DNA from: Lachnospiraceae bacterium
GTDB taxonomy: Bacteria; Bacillota; Clostridia; Lachnospirales; Lachnospiraceae
Direction: 5' to 3'
Length of the DNA stretch: 35,864 bases
Assembly (NCBI GenBank): GCA_015056795.1
Contig: SVFO01000038.1
Span: forward strand, 1-35,864
In this document: positions 7,733 to 15,911 of the stretch, one piece after another
Numbering within the stretch: the first letter of the stretch is position 1
Layout: each line of letters opens with the position of its first letter
Program-made: the position numbers and the translations under genes
The notes under the pieces: generated by a model
The model's database searches: none
The model's input: only the letters and a program-made list of their open reading frames with translations
Told to the model about the DNA's origin: nothing

Positions 7733-9466
7733 TTACATTCTCCAGGCAAGGGATTCGCTCTGCCTTTTCGTCATGCGGATGTAAATACTGTCATATTGGG
7801 AAAGCTCCGCGGGACTTCCCTCCTCAGCAACAACACCATCCTTTAAAACCACAATATGGTCTGCATTTGCGATGGTTCTCATGCGATGCGCAATGATCAA
7901 TACGGTCTTATTCTTAATCAATCTAGATAATGCCTCTTGGATCACCGTCTCATTTTCTGCATCCAGAGACGCCGTAGCTTCATCCAGCAGAATGATCGGT
8001 GCGTCCTTCAGGAATGCTCTTGCGATTGAAATTCGCTGACGCTCACCACCGGAAAGCTCACTTCCGTTCTCGCCAATGTTCGTGTTGAACTTCTCAGGAA
8101 GTAAGTTTACGAACTCTTCACAGTTTGCAAGTCTTGCGGCCTCCATCACCTCTTCGTCCGTAGCACCATTCTTTCCAATGCGAATGTTCTCCATGACGGT
8201 ATTGTTAAACAGCGTAACATCTTGGAAAACGATAGAATACTTCGTAAGCAACATCTCTGGATCAACCCCTGCAATATCTACGCCGCCAAGCGTGATGCGT
8301 CCTTCGTTTGCATCCCAAAATCTGGCCGCCAGTCTGGAGATTGTCGTCTTTCCACCGCCGCTCGGTCCGATCAGCGCCGTCACCTCTCCCTGCTTTGCCG
8401 TAAAAGAAACATCCTTTAGCACAGCCGTGTCATTGGAATACTGGAATCCCACGTGATCAAACGTGATGTCATAGCCATGATTCTTCAGTTCCTTCGAACC
8501 CGTCTGAACCTTCGTCGACAAAACTTCGTCCAATCGTTCGCATTGAATGGCCGTTGAGATGATCGCTGCAAAGTTCTGTAACGTGATCTGCATCGGATCA
8601 TACAGTCTTGCGACAAGCATCAAAAACATAAAGAAAGTCAGAAGCGTGATCTCCCCCTTTGCGAATAATGCGCCACCTACAACGGCCGTTGTACCAATGC
8701 CTATCTTCAGGATGATAGCGGAAGAGTTCACCCAAACAGCCATCTTCAGCTCCGTAAACAATGCCATCTTCTCTACGTTCTGGATCTTCTCGTCCAGTTC
8801 CTCCATGTATCTACCTTCAGCATTATTCGCGCGAAGATCCCGAATGGATTCCAGGCATTCCTGAATACCATCCGACATCGTCATCTTTACCGCCGCATTT
8901 TTGCGAATTGCTTTCTTCTCTGCACCAGAGCAGGTCAGTATAATCAAAAACGCTACAGGGATCACCCAAAAGCTCGCGAGCACCATTCTCCAATCAAAGG
9001 CAAAAAACAGACTCACGCCGACAATGCCTACCGAAATGAGGGCCCCAATCATCTCTGGGATCCAGTGACTGGATGCCGTCTCAATCTGCGCACAGTCACC
9101 CATAACATTTGTCGTCAGATCCGCAATGTTCTTCTTTCCAAAGTAAGACAGCGGAAGAATTCTGAGTTTCTCTGCAATCGTCGTTCTTCTTACACCGCTC
9201 TCACGATAGGTTGTGAGAAATGTCGCATTATACTGAATAAAATTCGTGAGTGCAATCAATAGTAGAACGATCACGGAAGCAATCGCATAAAACGGTACTC
9301 TCTCCTTTGTCAAATTCCCTTCCAAAAGGTCCCTAATAAGGAAGAATAAAATGCCTGCAGGCATCATCAAAGCCATATTGGTCACGGCAACACTGATGCA
9401 TGCCTTGACCATGTCAACCGCCCCCTGCCTTGAAAGCGCGTATTTATGTTGCAATTTCTCTATCAT
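7733..9466 (-). CDS. ABC transporter half, exporter fold, B-type subunit of pair 1 (IrtB/YbtQ-like)
   Basis: A 577-residue fused membrane-ATPase subunit. The N-terminal six-helix domain covers about residues 20-310. The ATPase has Walker A GPSGGGKTT at 367-375, Q-loop VFQ at 413, signature LSGGERQ at 471-477, Walker B IILLDEA at 491-497, D-loop SLD at 500-502 and switch His at 527, so all catalytic elements are intact. It starts at 9466, three bases after the stop of the A subunit gene, and surely pairs with it. The fold is that of an exporter, but this two-gene family includes the importers IrtAB and YbtPQ. No SIP flavin domain is attached. Uptake of a metallophore or tetrapyrrole is inference; drug export is the alternative. 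Confidence 0.82.
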   Translation of the reverse strand: MIEKLQHKYALSRQGAVDMVKACISVAVTNMALMMPAGILFFLIRDLLEGNLTKERVPFYAIASVIVLLLIALTNFIQYNATFLTTYRESGVRRTTIAEKLRILPLSYFGKKNIADLTTNVMGDCAQIETASSHWIPEMIGALISVGIVGVSLFFAFDWRMVLASFWVIPVAFLIILTCSGAEKKAIRKNAAVKMTMSDGIQECLESIRDLRANNAEGRYMEELDEKIQNVEKMALFTELKMAVWVNSSAIILKIGIGTTAVVGGALFAKGEITLLTFFMFLMLVARLYDPMQITLQNFAAIISTAIQCERLDEVLSTKVQTGSKELKNHGYDITFDHVGFQYSNDTAVLKDVSFTAKQGEVTALIGPSGGGKTTISRLAARFWDANEGRITLGGVDIAGVDPEMLLTKYSIVFQDVTLFNNTVMENIRIGKNGATDEEVMEAARLANCEEFVNLLPEKFNTNIGENGSELSGGERQRISIARAFLKDAPIILLDEATASLDAENETVIQEALSRLIKNKTVLIIAHRMRTIANADHIVVLKDGVVAEEGSPAELSQYDSIYIRMTKRQSESLAWRM

Positions 9467-9468
9467 TC

Positions 9469-11232
9469 TTATGCACCTACCTTCCATTCGATTGATCTCG
9501 AATATTCCTCAAAGAGCCTTCTGTATAGGCCATTCTCCTGCATCAGCTGCTCATGCGTTCCATTTTCCACGCACTGCCCGTCATCCATGACATAGATTCT
9601 GTCCGCACCTACTACGGTACTCAATCTATGAGCGATCATGATCAAGGTCTTTCCCTTGGAAAGCTCCTCAAACGCCGCCTGCACTTTCGCTTCATTATCA
9701 GGATCTGCAAACGCCGTAGCCTCATCTAAAATCAAAATTGGAGCGTTTTTCAGAACTGCTCTTGCGATCGTAATTCTCTGCTGTTCACCACCGGAAAGAT
9801 AGGTTCCTTTTTCTCCGATCACGGTGTGAATACCATTCGGCAATTTATCGATGATGTCCATGCATTGCGCCTTCTTCAGAGCTTCCAGGACTTCACCCTC
9901 CGTTGCATTTGGCTTTGCCATGCGAACATTATCCAAGATGGACTTCTTGATAAGTCGGCTGTCTTGGAAAACGAAGGATACCTGCTCCATCAGCTTTTCA
10001 GGTGCCATGTCCTTCACGTTCACGCCACCGATCAAAATCTCACCGCTAGTAACGTCAAAGAAGCGAACCATTAATTCCGCAATCGTCGTCTTGCCGGAAC
10101 CGGAAGGGCCTACCAGCGCCACGTGTTCGCCCGCTTTTATCTGGAGCGATACATTCTTAACGGCATCTCTCGTTGCATTCTGATAGCGATAAGTCACGTT
10201 GCGAAGCTCCATGCCATGGTCTGTAGGCGACGCGTTTACGCCATTGTTTTCCAACGGTTCAATCTTCATAATCGTTTCCACGCGTTGCAGAGCGTCGATC
10301 AGTGTCATTTCCGCCTCTCCGGAATATGCCACTTTTGTAAGCGCCACCGTTACAAGCGGCGTCACAATAATGTAATACATGACATTCAAAATATCCGTTG
10401 CAGTTGTGCCGTCCTTCGTAATGCCGTATGCCGCGATCACAATAAATGCAAAAATGGCATTGATGCAAGTCATAAAACCGATCATCGGGAATCTGAGCAT
10501 CAGTGTATAATCCGTAGCCCACTTTCCAAATCCATCGATGCAGGACTTGAACCTTTTGAAGGAATGTATCGTCTGTCCAAAGGTCTTTACCACAGGAATT
10601 CCCCTGACATATTCCGTTGCCTCGCTACTCATGGTGTCTAGGGCATTCTGATACTCCTTCATTTTTTCCTGCATGCCCTTCCCCATCATGCTCATCATAC
10701 AGCAAAAGCCGATTGCTGCGGGAATCATGCAGATCAGACCCATCTTCCAGTTAAACGCGAAAATCAAAACAAGCAGTCCGATTGGTGTAACAGCAGCCAC
10801 CATCTTATCCGGAAGCTGATGTGCGATAAACGTCTCCGTTGCTGCGGTGGAATCATTGACGATCCTTCGGATCTTTCCGGTTCCGTCCTCGTCAAAAACG
10901 CCTAGCGGCAGCTTTATGATCCTCCGCATCAGAGATTTTCGCATGTTTGCCTGTACTCTAAACGCTGCAATATGCGTACAAAGCAGTGCCGCAATATAGA
11001 GTAATAAAGACGCAACCGTAAGGATCACCGCCTGCCATGCGTATGTACTGATCTGTGCGGGATCCTCCCCATTCACCGCAATGCGAATGATCCTCCAAAG
11101 ATCATAGTACGGTATGAGTACCAGTACGGCACTCAACCCAGCAATGCTCCTTCCGAGCGTGATCAGGTTTTTATGCCCTCCGGCATACTGACGGATCAAC
11201 TTCATGTGATCAAATTTTTGTGTCTTGCCCAA
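9469..11232 (-). CDS. ABC transporter half, exporter fold, A-type subunit of pair 1 (IrtA/YbtP-like)
   Basis: A 587-residue subunit, first gene of pair 1. The membrane domain spans about residues 25-310 and has AHQLPDK at 138-144; an AH-x2-P motif recurs at the same place in the A subunits of pairs 2 and 3. ATPase motifs: Walker A GPSGSGKTT 375-383, signature LSGGEQQ 479-485, Walker B ILILDEA 499-505, switch His 535. The D-loop reads ATAFADPDNE (505-514) in place of the usual ATSALD, a mark shared by all three A subunits. The start is a TTG at 11232 with GGAGG eight bases before it; the next ATG (nine codons in) lacks a good site. The operator-like inverted repeat at 11300-11332 lies upstream. 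Confidence 0.82.
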   Translation of the reverse strand: MGKTQKFDHMKLIRQYAGGHKNLITLGRSIAGLSAVLVLIPYYDLWRIIRIAVNGEDPAQISTYAWQAVILTVASLLLYIAALLCTHIAAFRVQANMRKSLMRRIIKLPLGVFDEDGTGKIRRIVNDSTAATETFIAHQLPDKMVAAVTPIGLLVLIFAFNWKMGLICMIPAAIGFCCMMSMMGKGMQEKMKEYQNALDTMSSEATEYVRGIPVVKTFGQTIHSFKRFKSCIDGFGKWATDYTLMLRFPMIGFMTCINAIFAFIVIAAYGITKDGTTATDILNVMYYIIVTPLVTVALTKVAYSGEAEMTLIDALQRVETIMKIEPLENNGVNASPTDHGMELRNVTYRYQNATRDAVKNVSLQIKAGEHVALVGPSGSGKTTIAELMVRFFDVTSGEILIGGVNVKDMAPEKLMEQVSFVFQDSRLIKKSILDNVRMAKPNATEGEVLEALKKAQCMDIIDKLPNGIHTVIGEKGTYLSGGEQQRITIARAVLKNAPILILDEATAFADPDNEAKVQAAFEELSKGKTLIMIAHRLSTVVGADRIYVMDDGQCVENGTHEQLMQENGLYRRLFEEYSRSIEWKVGA

Positions 11233-11299
11233 TTCTTATTCCTCCATTCTCTACAATCATCTATCGTAACCGCGAGCAGCGGGCAATATGAATTCATCG

Positions 11300-11332
11300 A
11301 TTAGTTATCACTAACTCTAATCTGATAACTAA
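11300..11332 (-). promoter_or_regulatory. operator-like inverted repeat before ABC pair 1
   Basis: TTAGTTATCA (11301-11310) and TGATAACTAA (11323-11332) form a perfect 10-bp inverted repeat with a 12-base centre. Nested in its left part is ATTAG-TTATCA-CTAAC (11300-11315), one base from the GTTAG-N6-CTAAC motif found elsewhere in the window. The half-site TTAGYTATCA recurs in the promoter of the neighbouring TetR gene. A weak promoter (TTGGTT, 17 bases, TAGTGA) can be drawn through it on the minus strand. Confidence 0.6.
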
Positions 11333-11338
11333 CCAAAG

Positions 11339-11362
11339 AAAAAAGAGCCTCTCGGCTCTTTT
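11339..11362 (-). terminator. terminator after the TetR gene
   Basis: A 9-bp stem (AAAAGAGCC / GGCTCTTTT, loop of four) is followed by TTTTTT on the minus strand. It overlaps the stop codon of the TetR gene, so ABC pair 1 should need its own promoter. Confidence 0.85.
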
Positions 11363-11978
11363 AAGATAATCCCATAATCCTCATCCATCCCGGCATGAAG
11401 AATTCCTGTATGGTATTTAAGTATTGATCGATCATGGTCTCATCATAATCATGAATGATCGGCTCAAAGCAAGCCGTCAAATATGCGGAAAGCAGCACGT
11501 GTAATTCCTCCTCGTTAACATCCATAGCCGGATATCCTTTGCCTTTTAGGTACTTAATCACCCTTAAGAATTCCTTTTGATTGTCTCTTGCAAAATCATG
11601 AATGAAATTCTCGTACTTCGTACCAGCCGAGCAAGTCATCAGGAGCCTAAACTCTTCTCTTTGGGGTAGGATGACCTCCCTGATCAAATCCATAAAATTC
11701 TCGCCAAAGAGTTCATCTCTTTTTGCGTTTTTTTCAGCTAGAATATACTTTCTCTCCACGTGACGGCGCGTCCACTCTTTAATGTCCTGCGTCAGCGGCT
11801 CCACCATTGCAGCAAACATAGCCTCTTTATCAGCATAGTGCCGATAAAGCCCAGCAGACGTCATCCCTGCCCTGGCACCAATGCTGCGAATGGACGCAGC
11901 CTCGAAGCCTTTCTCCAAGAATTCCTCTTTGATTGCCTTTTTCACTTTTTCATGACTCAGCGTCTTATCTCTCGGCAT
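11361..11978 (-). CDS. TetR-family regulator of ABC pair 1
   Basis: A 205-residue regulator. The helix-turn-helix is at about residues 27-47 (ASIRSIGARAGMTSAGLYRHY), followed by DKEAMFAAMV. The ligand domain has SAGTKYENFIHDFA (about 117-130) and EEELHVLLSAYLTACFEPIIHD, and matching words (SAGTAYENYGHDFA, EEMHVLCTSFWTAIYEPFVHK) occur in the TetR gene beside pair 2. So both belong to one subfamily tied to these ABC pairs. It has its own promoter and terminator. Repeats in that promoter match the inverted repeat before the ABC genes, so it probably represses both. The ligand is unknown, perhaps the transported molecule. Confidence 0.85.
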   Translation of the reverse strand: MPRDKTLSHEKVKKAIKEEFLEKGFEAASIRSIGARAGMTSAGLYRHYADKEAMFAAMVEPLTQDIKEWTRRHVERKYILAEKNAKRDELFGENFMDLIREVILPQREEFRLLMTCSAGTKYENFIHDFARDNQKEFLRVIKYLKGKGYPAMDVNEEELHVLLSAYLTACFEPIIHDYDETMIDQYLNTIQEFFMPGWMRIMGLS

Positions 11979-11998
11979 TTAGTCACCTGTTCAAATCG

Positions 11999-12021
11999 TT
12001 AGCTATCATTGTTTGCTATCA
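11999..12021 (-). promoter_or_regulatory. operator half-sites at the TetR promoter
   Basis: TTAGCTATCA (11999-12008) and TTTGCTATCA (12012-12021) form an imperfect direct repeat just downstream of the -10 box of the minus-strand promoter at 12023-12051. The first copy matches the half-site of the inverted repeat before ABC pair 1. Autorepression by the TetR protein is the simplest reading. Confidence 0.5.
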
Positions 12022-12022
12022 C

Positions 12023-12051
12023 AGATTACTACAAAAGCATTTCGTTGTCAA
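12023..12051 (-). promoter_or_regulatory. promoter of the TetR gene (11361-11978)
   Basis: TTGACA (12046-12051), a 17-base spacer and TAATCT (12023-12028) on the minus strand, ending about 45 bases before the start codon. Confidence 0.82.
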
Positions 12052-12070
12052 TGTTCAAATTATGTCTTTT

Positions 12071-13507
12071 TTACAGTTTCAAAATTGCATCCGCAACAAT
12101 ATTTATAAATTCTTTGTCATGCGTGATCACTAATATGCAGCTACCAAGCTCCGCGATTTGTTTCAGACTCTGCGCTATGATCCGCATATGCTTTCCATCT
12201 AATCCACTCGTGGGTTCGTCTAAGACTAAAATCGGCCTTTCCGATAAGATTCCGGCTGCGAGCAGCACTCTCTGCTTCTGCCCCCCTGACAGGGAAGCCG
12301 GATGTCTTTTGCGAAACTCCCAAAGATCAAACTGTTCAAGAAGTTCGCGTACTACGGCATCTTTTTCCTGGTAATCAGTGTTCAGCGTTATTTCTTGTAA
12401 CACGGTTGCGGTGAAAATCTGATAATCCGCGTCCTGACCTACAAAGAAACAATCATGAATTCTTTTTTTTGCAGGAGTGTTTCCTCCAAAGATGTGAACA
12501 AACCCCTTTTGTTGCCTAAGCTCGCCTGCGATCAACTTGCAAAATGTTGTCTTCCCAACGCCATTTTGCCCTGTGATCGCCGTGATCTGCCCGCGATAAA
12601 ACTCCGCCTGCATGTTGCGAAAGATAGTTTTGTCACCTCGGCGAAAGCAAAGCTTGTCCACTTTCAAAAGAGGCGTGTCTCCCAATCTTTTCCCCGTTGG
12701 TTGAAACTGAGGCACCTCATTGAGTATGCGAAGTCCCATCTGGATCATCTCTTCATCTGTCAGTTTCAGAAGTTCACTGCGTTCATATTTCCTGTCGATC
12801 TTTCCATGACGCATTACAATCATCCTGTCAACAATGTTTTTCAGATAACTGAGCCTGTGTTCCGAGACAATGATCGTATAGCCCTTATCCTTGAGTTTCG
12901 CTAATAACTTCCGTAGCTGTAGGGTCCCCTTTTCATCTAAATTGGCAGATGGTTCATCCAAAATAACCACTTTCGGTTCCACGGCGCAGGCTGCCATGAT
13001 CGCTACCTTTTGTTTCTCACCGCTGGAAAGCCGAAAAAGATTTCGATTTAAGAGCAGATTACCCTCCATGAGCTCATCTAATTCCTTGAGTCGCTCCCTC
13101 ATACGCTCCCTGGAAAAGTTTCGATTCTCCATTGCCAGAACGATCTCATCCGTGGTATTGACCGCAAAAAACTGACTTCTAGGATCCTGAAATACATTAC
13201 CGATCACCGTACCGATCTCATCCATCGTTTTTTCATAAGCTTCTTCCTGATCTACTATCTCCTCATCTTTAGAAACGAAAACCGCTTCACCGTTTAAGAT
13301 GTATGACCCCTTCAGCGTTCCCTCATAGTAATTTGGGCATAATCCATTTAGGATCCTCGTAAGCGTGGTTTTCCCACAGCCGCTTTCTCCAGTGAGTATA
13401 AGGCATTCTCCCTTTTTCACTCTCAGAGAAAGGTCGATTAAATTGTAATCCTTTTTGCCACTTCCATATTTGAAGCTGACATTCTTCAGTTCGATCATAT
13501 ATCCCAT
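12071..13507 (-). CDS. ECF transporter fused double ATPase (EcfA-EcfA'), module 1
   Basis: A 478-residue protein holding two ATPase domains of an energy-coupling factor importer. Domain 1: Walker A GESGCGKTT 40-48, signature LSSGEKQ 160-166, Walker B VVILDEP 180-186, SANLD D-loop. Domain 2: Walker A GQNGVGKTT 313-321, signature LSGGQKQ 406-412, DEPTSGLD 430-437. Between Walker A and the Q-loop of domain 1 is an acidic stretch (about 78-98, KDEEIVDQEEAYEKTMDE) that is longer than in the module 2 homologue. The ATG at 13507 follows the T-component stop by one base; a TTG at 13528 and an ATG at 13498 are alternatives. It is the last gene of the operon starting at 17961. Confidence 0.9.
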   Translation of the reverse strand: MGYMIELKNVSFKYGSGKKDYNLIDLSLRVKKGECLILTGESGCGKTTLTRILNGLCPNYYEGTLKGSYILNGEAVFVSKDEEIVDQEEAYEKTMDEIGTVIGNVFQDPRSQFFAVNTTDEIVLAMENRNFSRERMRERLKELDELMEGNLLLNRNLFRLSSGEKQKVAIMAACAVEPKVVILDEPSANLDEKGTLQLRKLLAKLKDKGYTIIVSEHRLSYLKNIVDRMIVMRHGKIDRKYERSELLKLTDEEMIQMGLRILNEVPQFQPTGKRLGDTPLLKVDKLCFRRGDKTIFRNMQAEFYRGQITAITGQNGVGKTTFCKLIAGELRQQKGFVHIFGGNTPAKKRIHDCFFVGQDADYQIFTATVLQEITLNTDYQEKDAVVRELLEQFDLWEFRKRHPASLSGGQKQRVLLAAGILSERPILVLDEPTSGLDGKHMRIIAQSLKQIAELGSCILVITHDKEFINIVADAILKL

Positions 13508-13508
13508 G

Positions 13509-14216
13509 CTACGCAAAAAACCTTCCAAATGAATTGGTAAAATCCAAATAAAATATAGCTACTACAGCCGCACCAGCCAGGATCAGAGCCAGCCAATCCG
13601 TCGCTCGCATCCTCACCTCATAGTAGGAATTGTATTGTCCCGTCAGCTTCATACCTCGTACCTCCGCTGAAGCCGTTAATTCATCCGCCACCTTTGTAGT
13701 GCGAATAAGTAAGGGGACCATCGTGTACTCAAAAAGCTTGGGGAATTGTTTGAGCGACTTTACGCTAAACATCCCAATCCCGCGGTATTTCTGTGCCTGC
13801 CTTATGGCTGTAAATTCCATGGATACGGTTGGCATAAACCGAAAAAGGACGGCGAGAGAAATCGTCGCCGTCCTAGGCATCTTTAATTTATCAAGGGATG
13901 CGATCAGCTTCCCAATCGGCGCCTTTGTCACAGGATAAGCCGCGATCACGGCAATGACCAACCTTCTTAAATATACGAGTAAGAGTGGCAGATTTGCTGC
14001 CGCCTTCACATCCTTGATCAGCCACAGCAGCCCTTCCAGTGCCGCAAACAGAATAATCTGCGGTATAACTTTCCTAAAACCCAGAATCTGCCCCGTCCAA
14101 ATCACGGCAAATGCCAGACATGCATATACCGCGTACTCTGTTCTAAGAAACAAAATCCCTACGGCAATGAGTAACATCACAAAGATGCAAACGCGAATAT
14201 CTCTGTCTTTCATCAT
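13509..14216 (-). CDS. ECF transporter T component (CbiQ/EcfT family), module 1
   Basis: A 235-residue membrane protein that links the substrate-binding S component to the ATPases. Several hydrophobic helices lie in the first 100 residues. The cytosolic coupling region includes LFRFMPTVSMEF, IRQAQKYRGIG and the T-component signature KVADELTASAEVRGM. The ATG at 14216 overlaps the S-component stop by four bases (ATGA), so the two genes are translationally coupled. A second ATG directly follows and cannot be told apart. Confidence 0.9.
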   Translation of the reverse strand: MMKDRDIRVCIFVMLLIAVGILFLRTEYAVYACLAFAVIWTGQILGFRKVIPQIILFAALEGLLWLIKDVKAAANLPLLLVYLRRLVIAVIAAYPVTKAPIGKLIASLDKLKMPRTATISLAVLFRFMPTVSMEFTAIRQAQKYRGIGMFSVKSLKQFPKLFEYTMVPLLIRTTKVADELTASAEVRGMKLTGQYNSYYEVRMRATDWLALILAGAAVVAIFYLDFTNSFGRFFA

Positions 14217-14836
14217 TCCACGATCCCCGCGGGCGAGAAATGCTTTTTCATGAGCAGGTATCCCAAGAACATGCCAATGCAAGATGCTACCACTAAGGTC
14301 AAAACAACCGTGAGAACGATTACGGGATCACGATAAGTATTTACCATTGTGTTGACCGTCTCTTCCGCATATCCCTTTGCGATCAGACCCTGCACATAAT
14401 TATCTCCAAGCAGAATAACGGGGAAAAAGCTTCCAAGCCCATAAACCGTCATGTGAAGTGCGTAAGCGGCGCCAGCTTTTACAGGCTTACGATAACCATC
14501 GCCAAGGCAAATTGCTTCGCAAATGCATCCAGCCACGAAGAAAATGACTGCGGTCAGCACTTGTCCCATTAGCAGGAAATACAGTGCCTTAATTCCAAAG
14601 AAAAGGATCTGGGTTCCGATCTTTGAAGACTTGCTGATCATCAATACGTAAACTGGTCCGGAAATGATCGCCATGAGCGCATATCCCGCGTATAGCTGCA
14701 GCATCACGGAGCTTGCAAATGGCAGTGCCGTGATCATGCTAATGATAAAGGTCAATACGGAAAACAGCGTCACAAGAATGACTTCTTTTAAGCCTATGGC
14801 TTTCTTATTTCTTTTGGATTTTGATTGATTACTCAT
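14213..14836 (-). CDS. MptD (Trep_Strep) family ECF S component, module 1
   Basis: A 207-residue hydrophobic protein with about six membrane helices, beginning with a Lys-rich tail (SKSKRNKKAIGLKE). It contains QLYAGYALMAIISGPVYVLM, a pattern typical of MptD-family S components. The S component binds the transported molecule. It overlaps the upstream ABC-2 permease gene by eight bases (ATGAGTAA) and the T-component gene by four. The substrate is not known for this protein. Relatives in streptococci sit in heme-uptake operons (SiaFGH), which makes heme or another tetrapyrrole a candidate. Confidence 0.8.
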   Translation of the reverse strand: MSNQSKSKRNKKAIGLKEVILVTLFSVLTFIISMITALPFASSVMLQLYAGYALMAIISGPVYVLMISKSSKIGTQILFFGIKALYFLLMGQVLTAVIFFVAGCICEAICLGDGYRKPVKAGAAYALHMTVYGLGSFFPVILLGDNYVQGLIAKGYAEETVNTMVNTYRDPVIVLTVVLTLVVASCIGMFLGYLLMKKHFSPAGIVE

Positions 14837-15911
14837 TGGTTTTGATTCTCCTTTTTCTTTTCTTATTCTGACTGCTTTCGCAGGTCATTCCAATCACAAA
14901 TAAAACAATAGACAGTGCGATTACCATGAAAGCCTCCCAATATCCGCTTGTGATCTCTCCGCTCTTTTGCATCTTTTCGATGCCAAGGGCAATCCATCTC
15001 TGCGGAAATAACGAACCTATCTTCTGCATGGTTTGCGGCATAAAACGAAATGGAAACAATACGCCCGAAAACAGCGACATCGGCATGAGAATAAAGGTTC
15101 CCACAAACCCTAACGCATCTTCCTTTTTCAGAAAGGCCGCAAAGAATATGTAAATGGATACGGAAAGTAAATTGCTCACAAAAAGCATAAACAAAAATCC
15201 CAGCGAACTACGCATGCCAAAATCAAATCGAAGCAACAGTCCAACCGCATAAAACAGAATGGAACCTAAAGTCATAAAGATAAAATATACAATGGCCATT
15301 CCCAAAAGATAGGAAGACTTTTTTGTGCCGCTTAAGAGAATCCTATCCTTCATGCGATTTCTGCGTTCCTGAATGATCAGCGCTCCCAAAAGGTTCCCCG
15401 CCGTAAGCGTTTTGAAAATCATAAACGCAAGAGAATTGGAAATACTGATCCACTTTTTCTTCACGCCATTTACCGATACGATCTCCTCAGTCTTCTGATC
15501 ACTCGCATCTTCCCCAGAACTTAGTTTGCTTAAATTTTCAGACACACAAAGTTCCACGGCACTTTCAATTTCTGAATCCTTTGCGCTGACTAGGCTGACA
15601 TTCGGTAATCCCCCTCCTTGCGCATCCGTGATCACGATGGCGAGCTCCGCGTTGCCGCCAAACAGTTTTTCCTTGATCTTCTCAGCGTCAACTCTTTGTA
15701 TTTTGACGCCCTCCAGCTTTTCAAGGTTTTCTACAATTCTTTCTGCTGCTTTTGAGTTACTATCCATCGATACTACGATGTTATGCACCGTCGTGTAGGG
15801 TAACAAAAGTGACATGAGCAGAAAAATGACAACAGGCTGGATCGTGATCAAATAGATGAATTCTTTATTCTTTCGAAACAACACATATGTGTTTTTCATG
15901 ATATTGATCAT
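14829..15911 (-). CDS. ABC-2 type exporter permease, second subunit
   Basis: A 360-residue membrane protein. One helix near residues 20-40 (LITIQPVVIFLLMSLLL) is followed by an extracellular domain to about residue 165, then five helices. MKDRILLSGTKKSSYLLGMA is the cytosolic loop before the C-terminal helix set, and the end is a basic tail (NKKRKRRIK). This is the ABC2_membrane family layout. The gene overlaps permease 1 by four bases and the S-component gene by eight, so exporter and ECF importer are made from one message. The substrate is unknown; the large outer loop is common in exporters of lipids, peptides or toxic compounds. Confidence 0.82.
   Translation of the reverse strand: MINIMKNTYVLFRKNKEFIYLITIQPVVIFLLMSLLLPYTTVHNIVVSMDSNSKAAERIVENLEKLEGVKIQRVDAEKIKEKLFGGNAELAIVITDAQGGGLPNVSLVSAKDSEIESAVELCVSENLSKLSSGEDASDQKTEEIVSVNGVKKKWISISNSLAFMIFKTLTAGNLLGALIIQERRNRMKDRILLSGTKKSSYLLGMAIVYFIFMTLGSILFYAVGLLLRFDFGMRSSLGFLFMLFVSNLLSVSIYIFFAAFLKKEDALGFVGTFILMPMSLFSGVLFPFRFMPQTMQKIGSLFPQRWIALGIEKMQKSGEITSGYWEAFMVIALSIVLFVIGMTCESSQNKKRKRRIKTNE

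Noticed and set aside
10123..10641. Plus-strand reading frames opposite the ABC transporter genes
   Set aside because: They are antisense shadows of strong ABC genes; their sequences are rich in Cys, His and Arg without any domain.
11300..11332. Fur box before ABC pair 1
   Set aside because: The A/T-rich inverted repeat contains TGATAA, but it does not fit the 7-1-7 Fur pattern and matches the neighbouring TetR promoter better.
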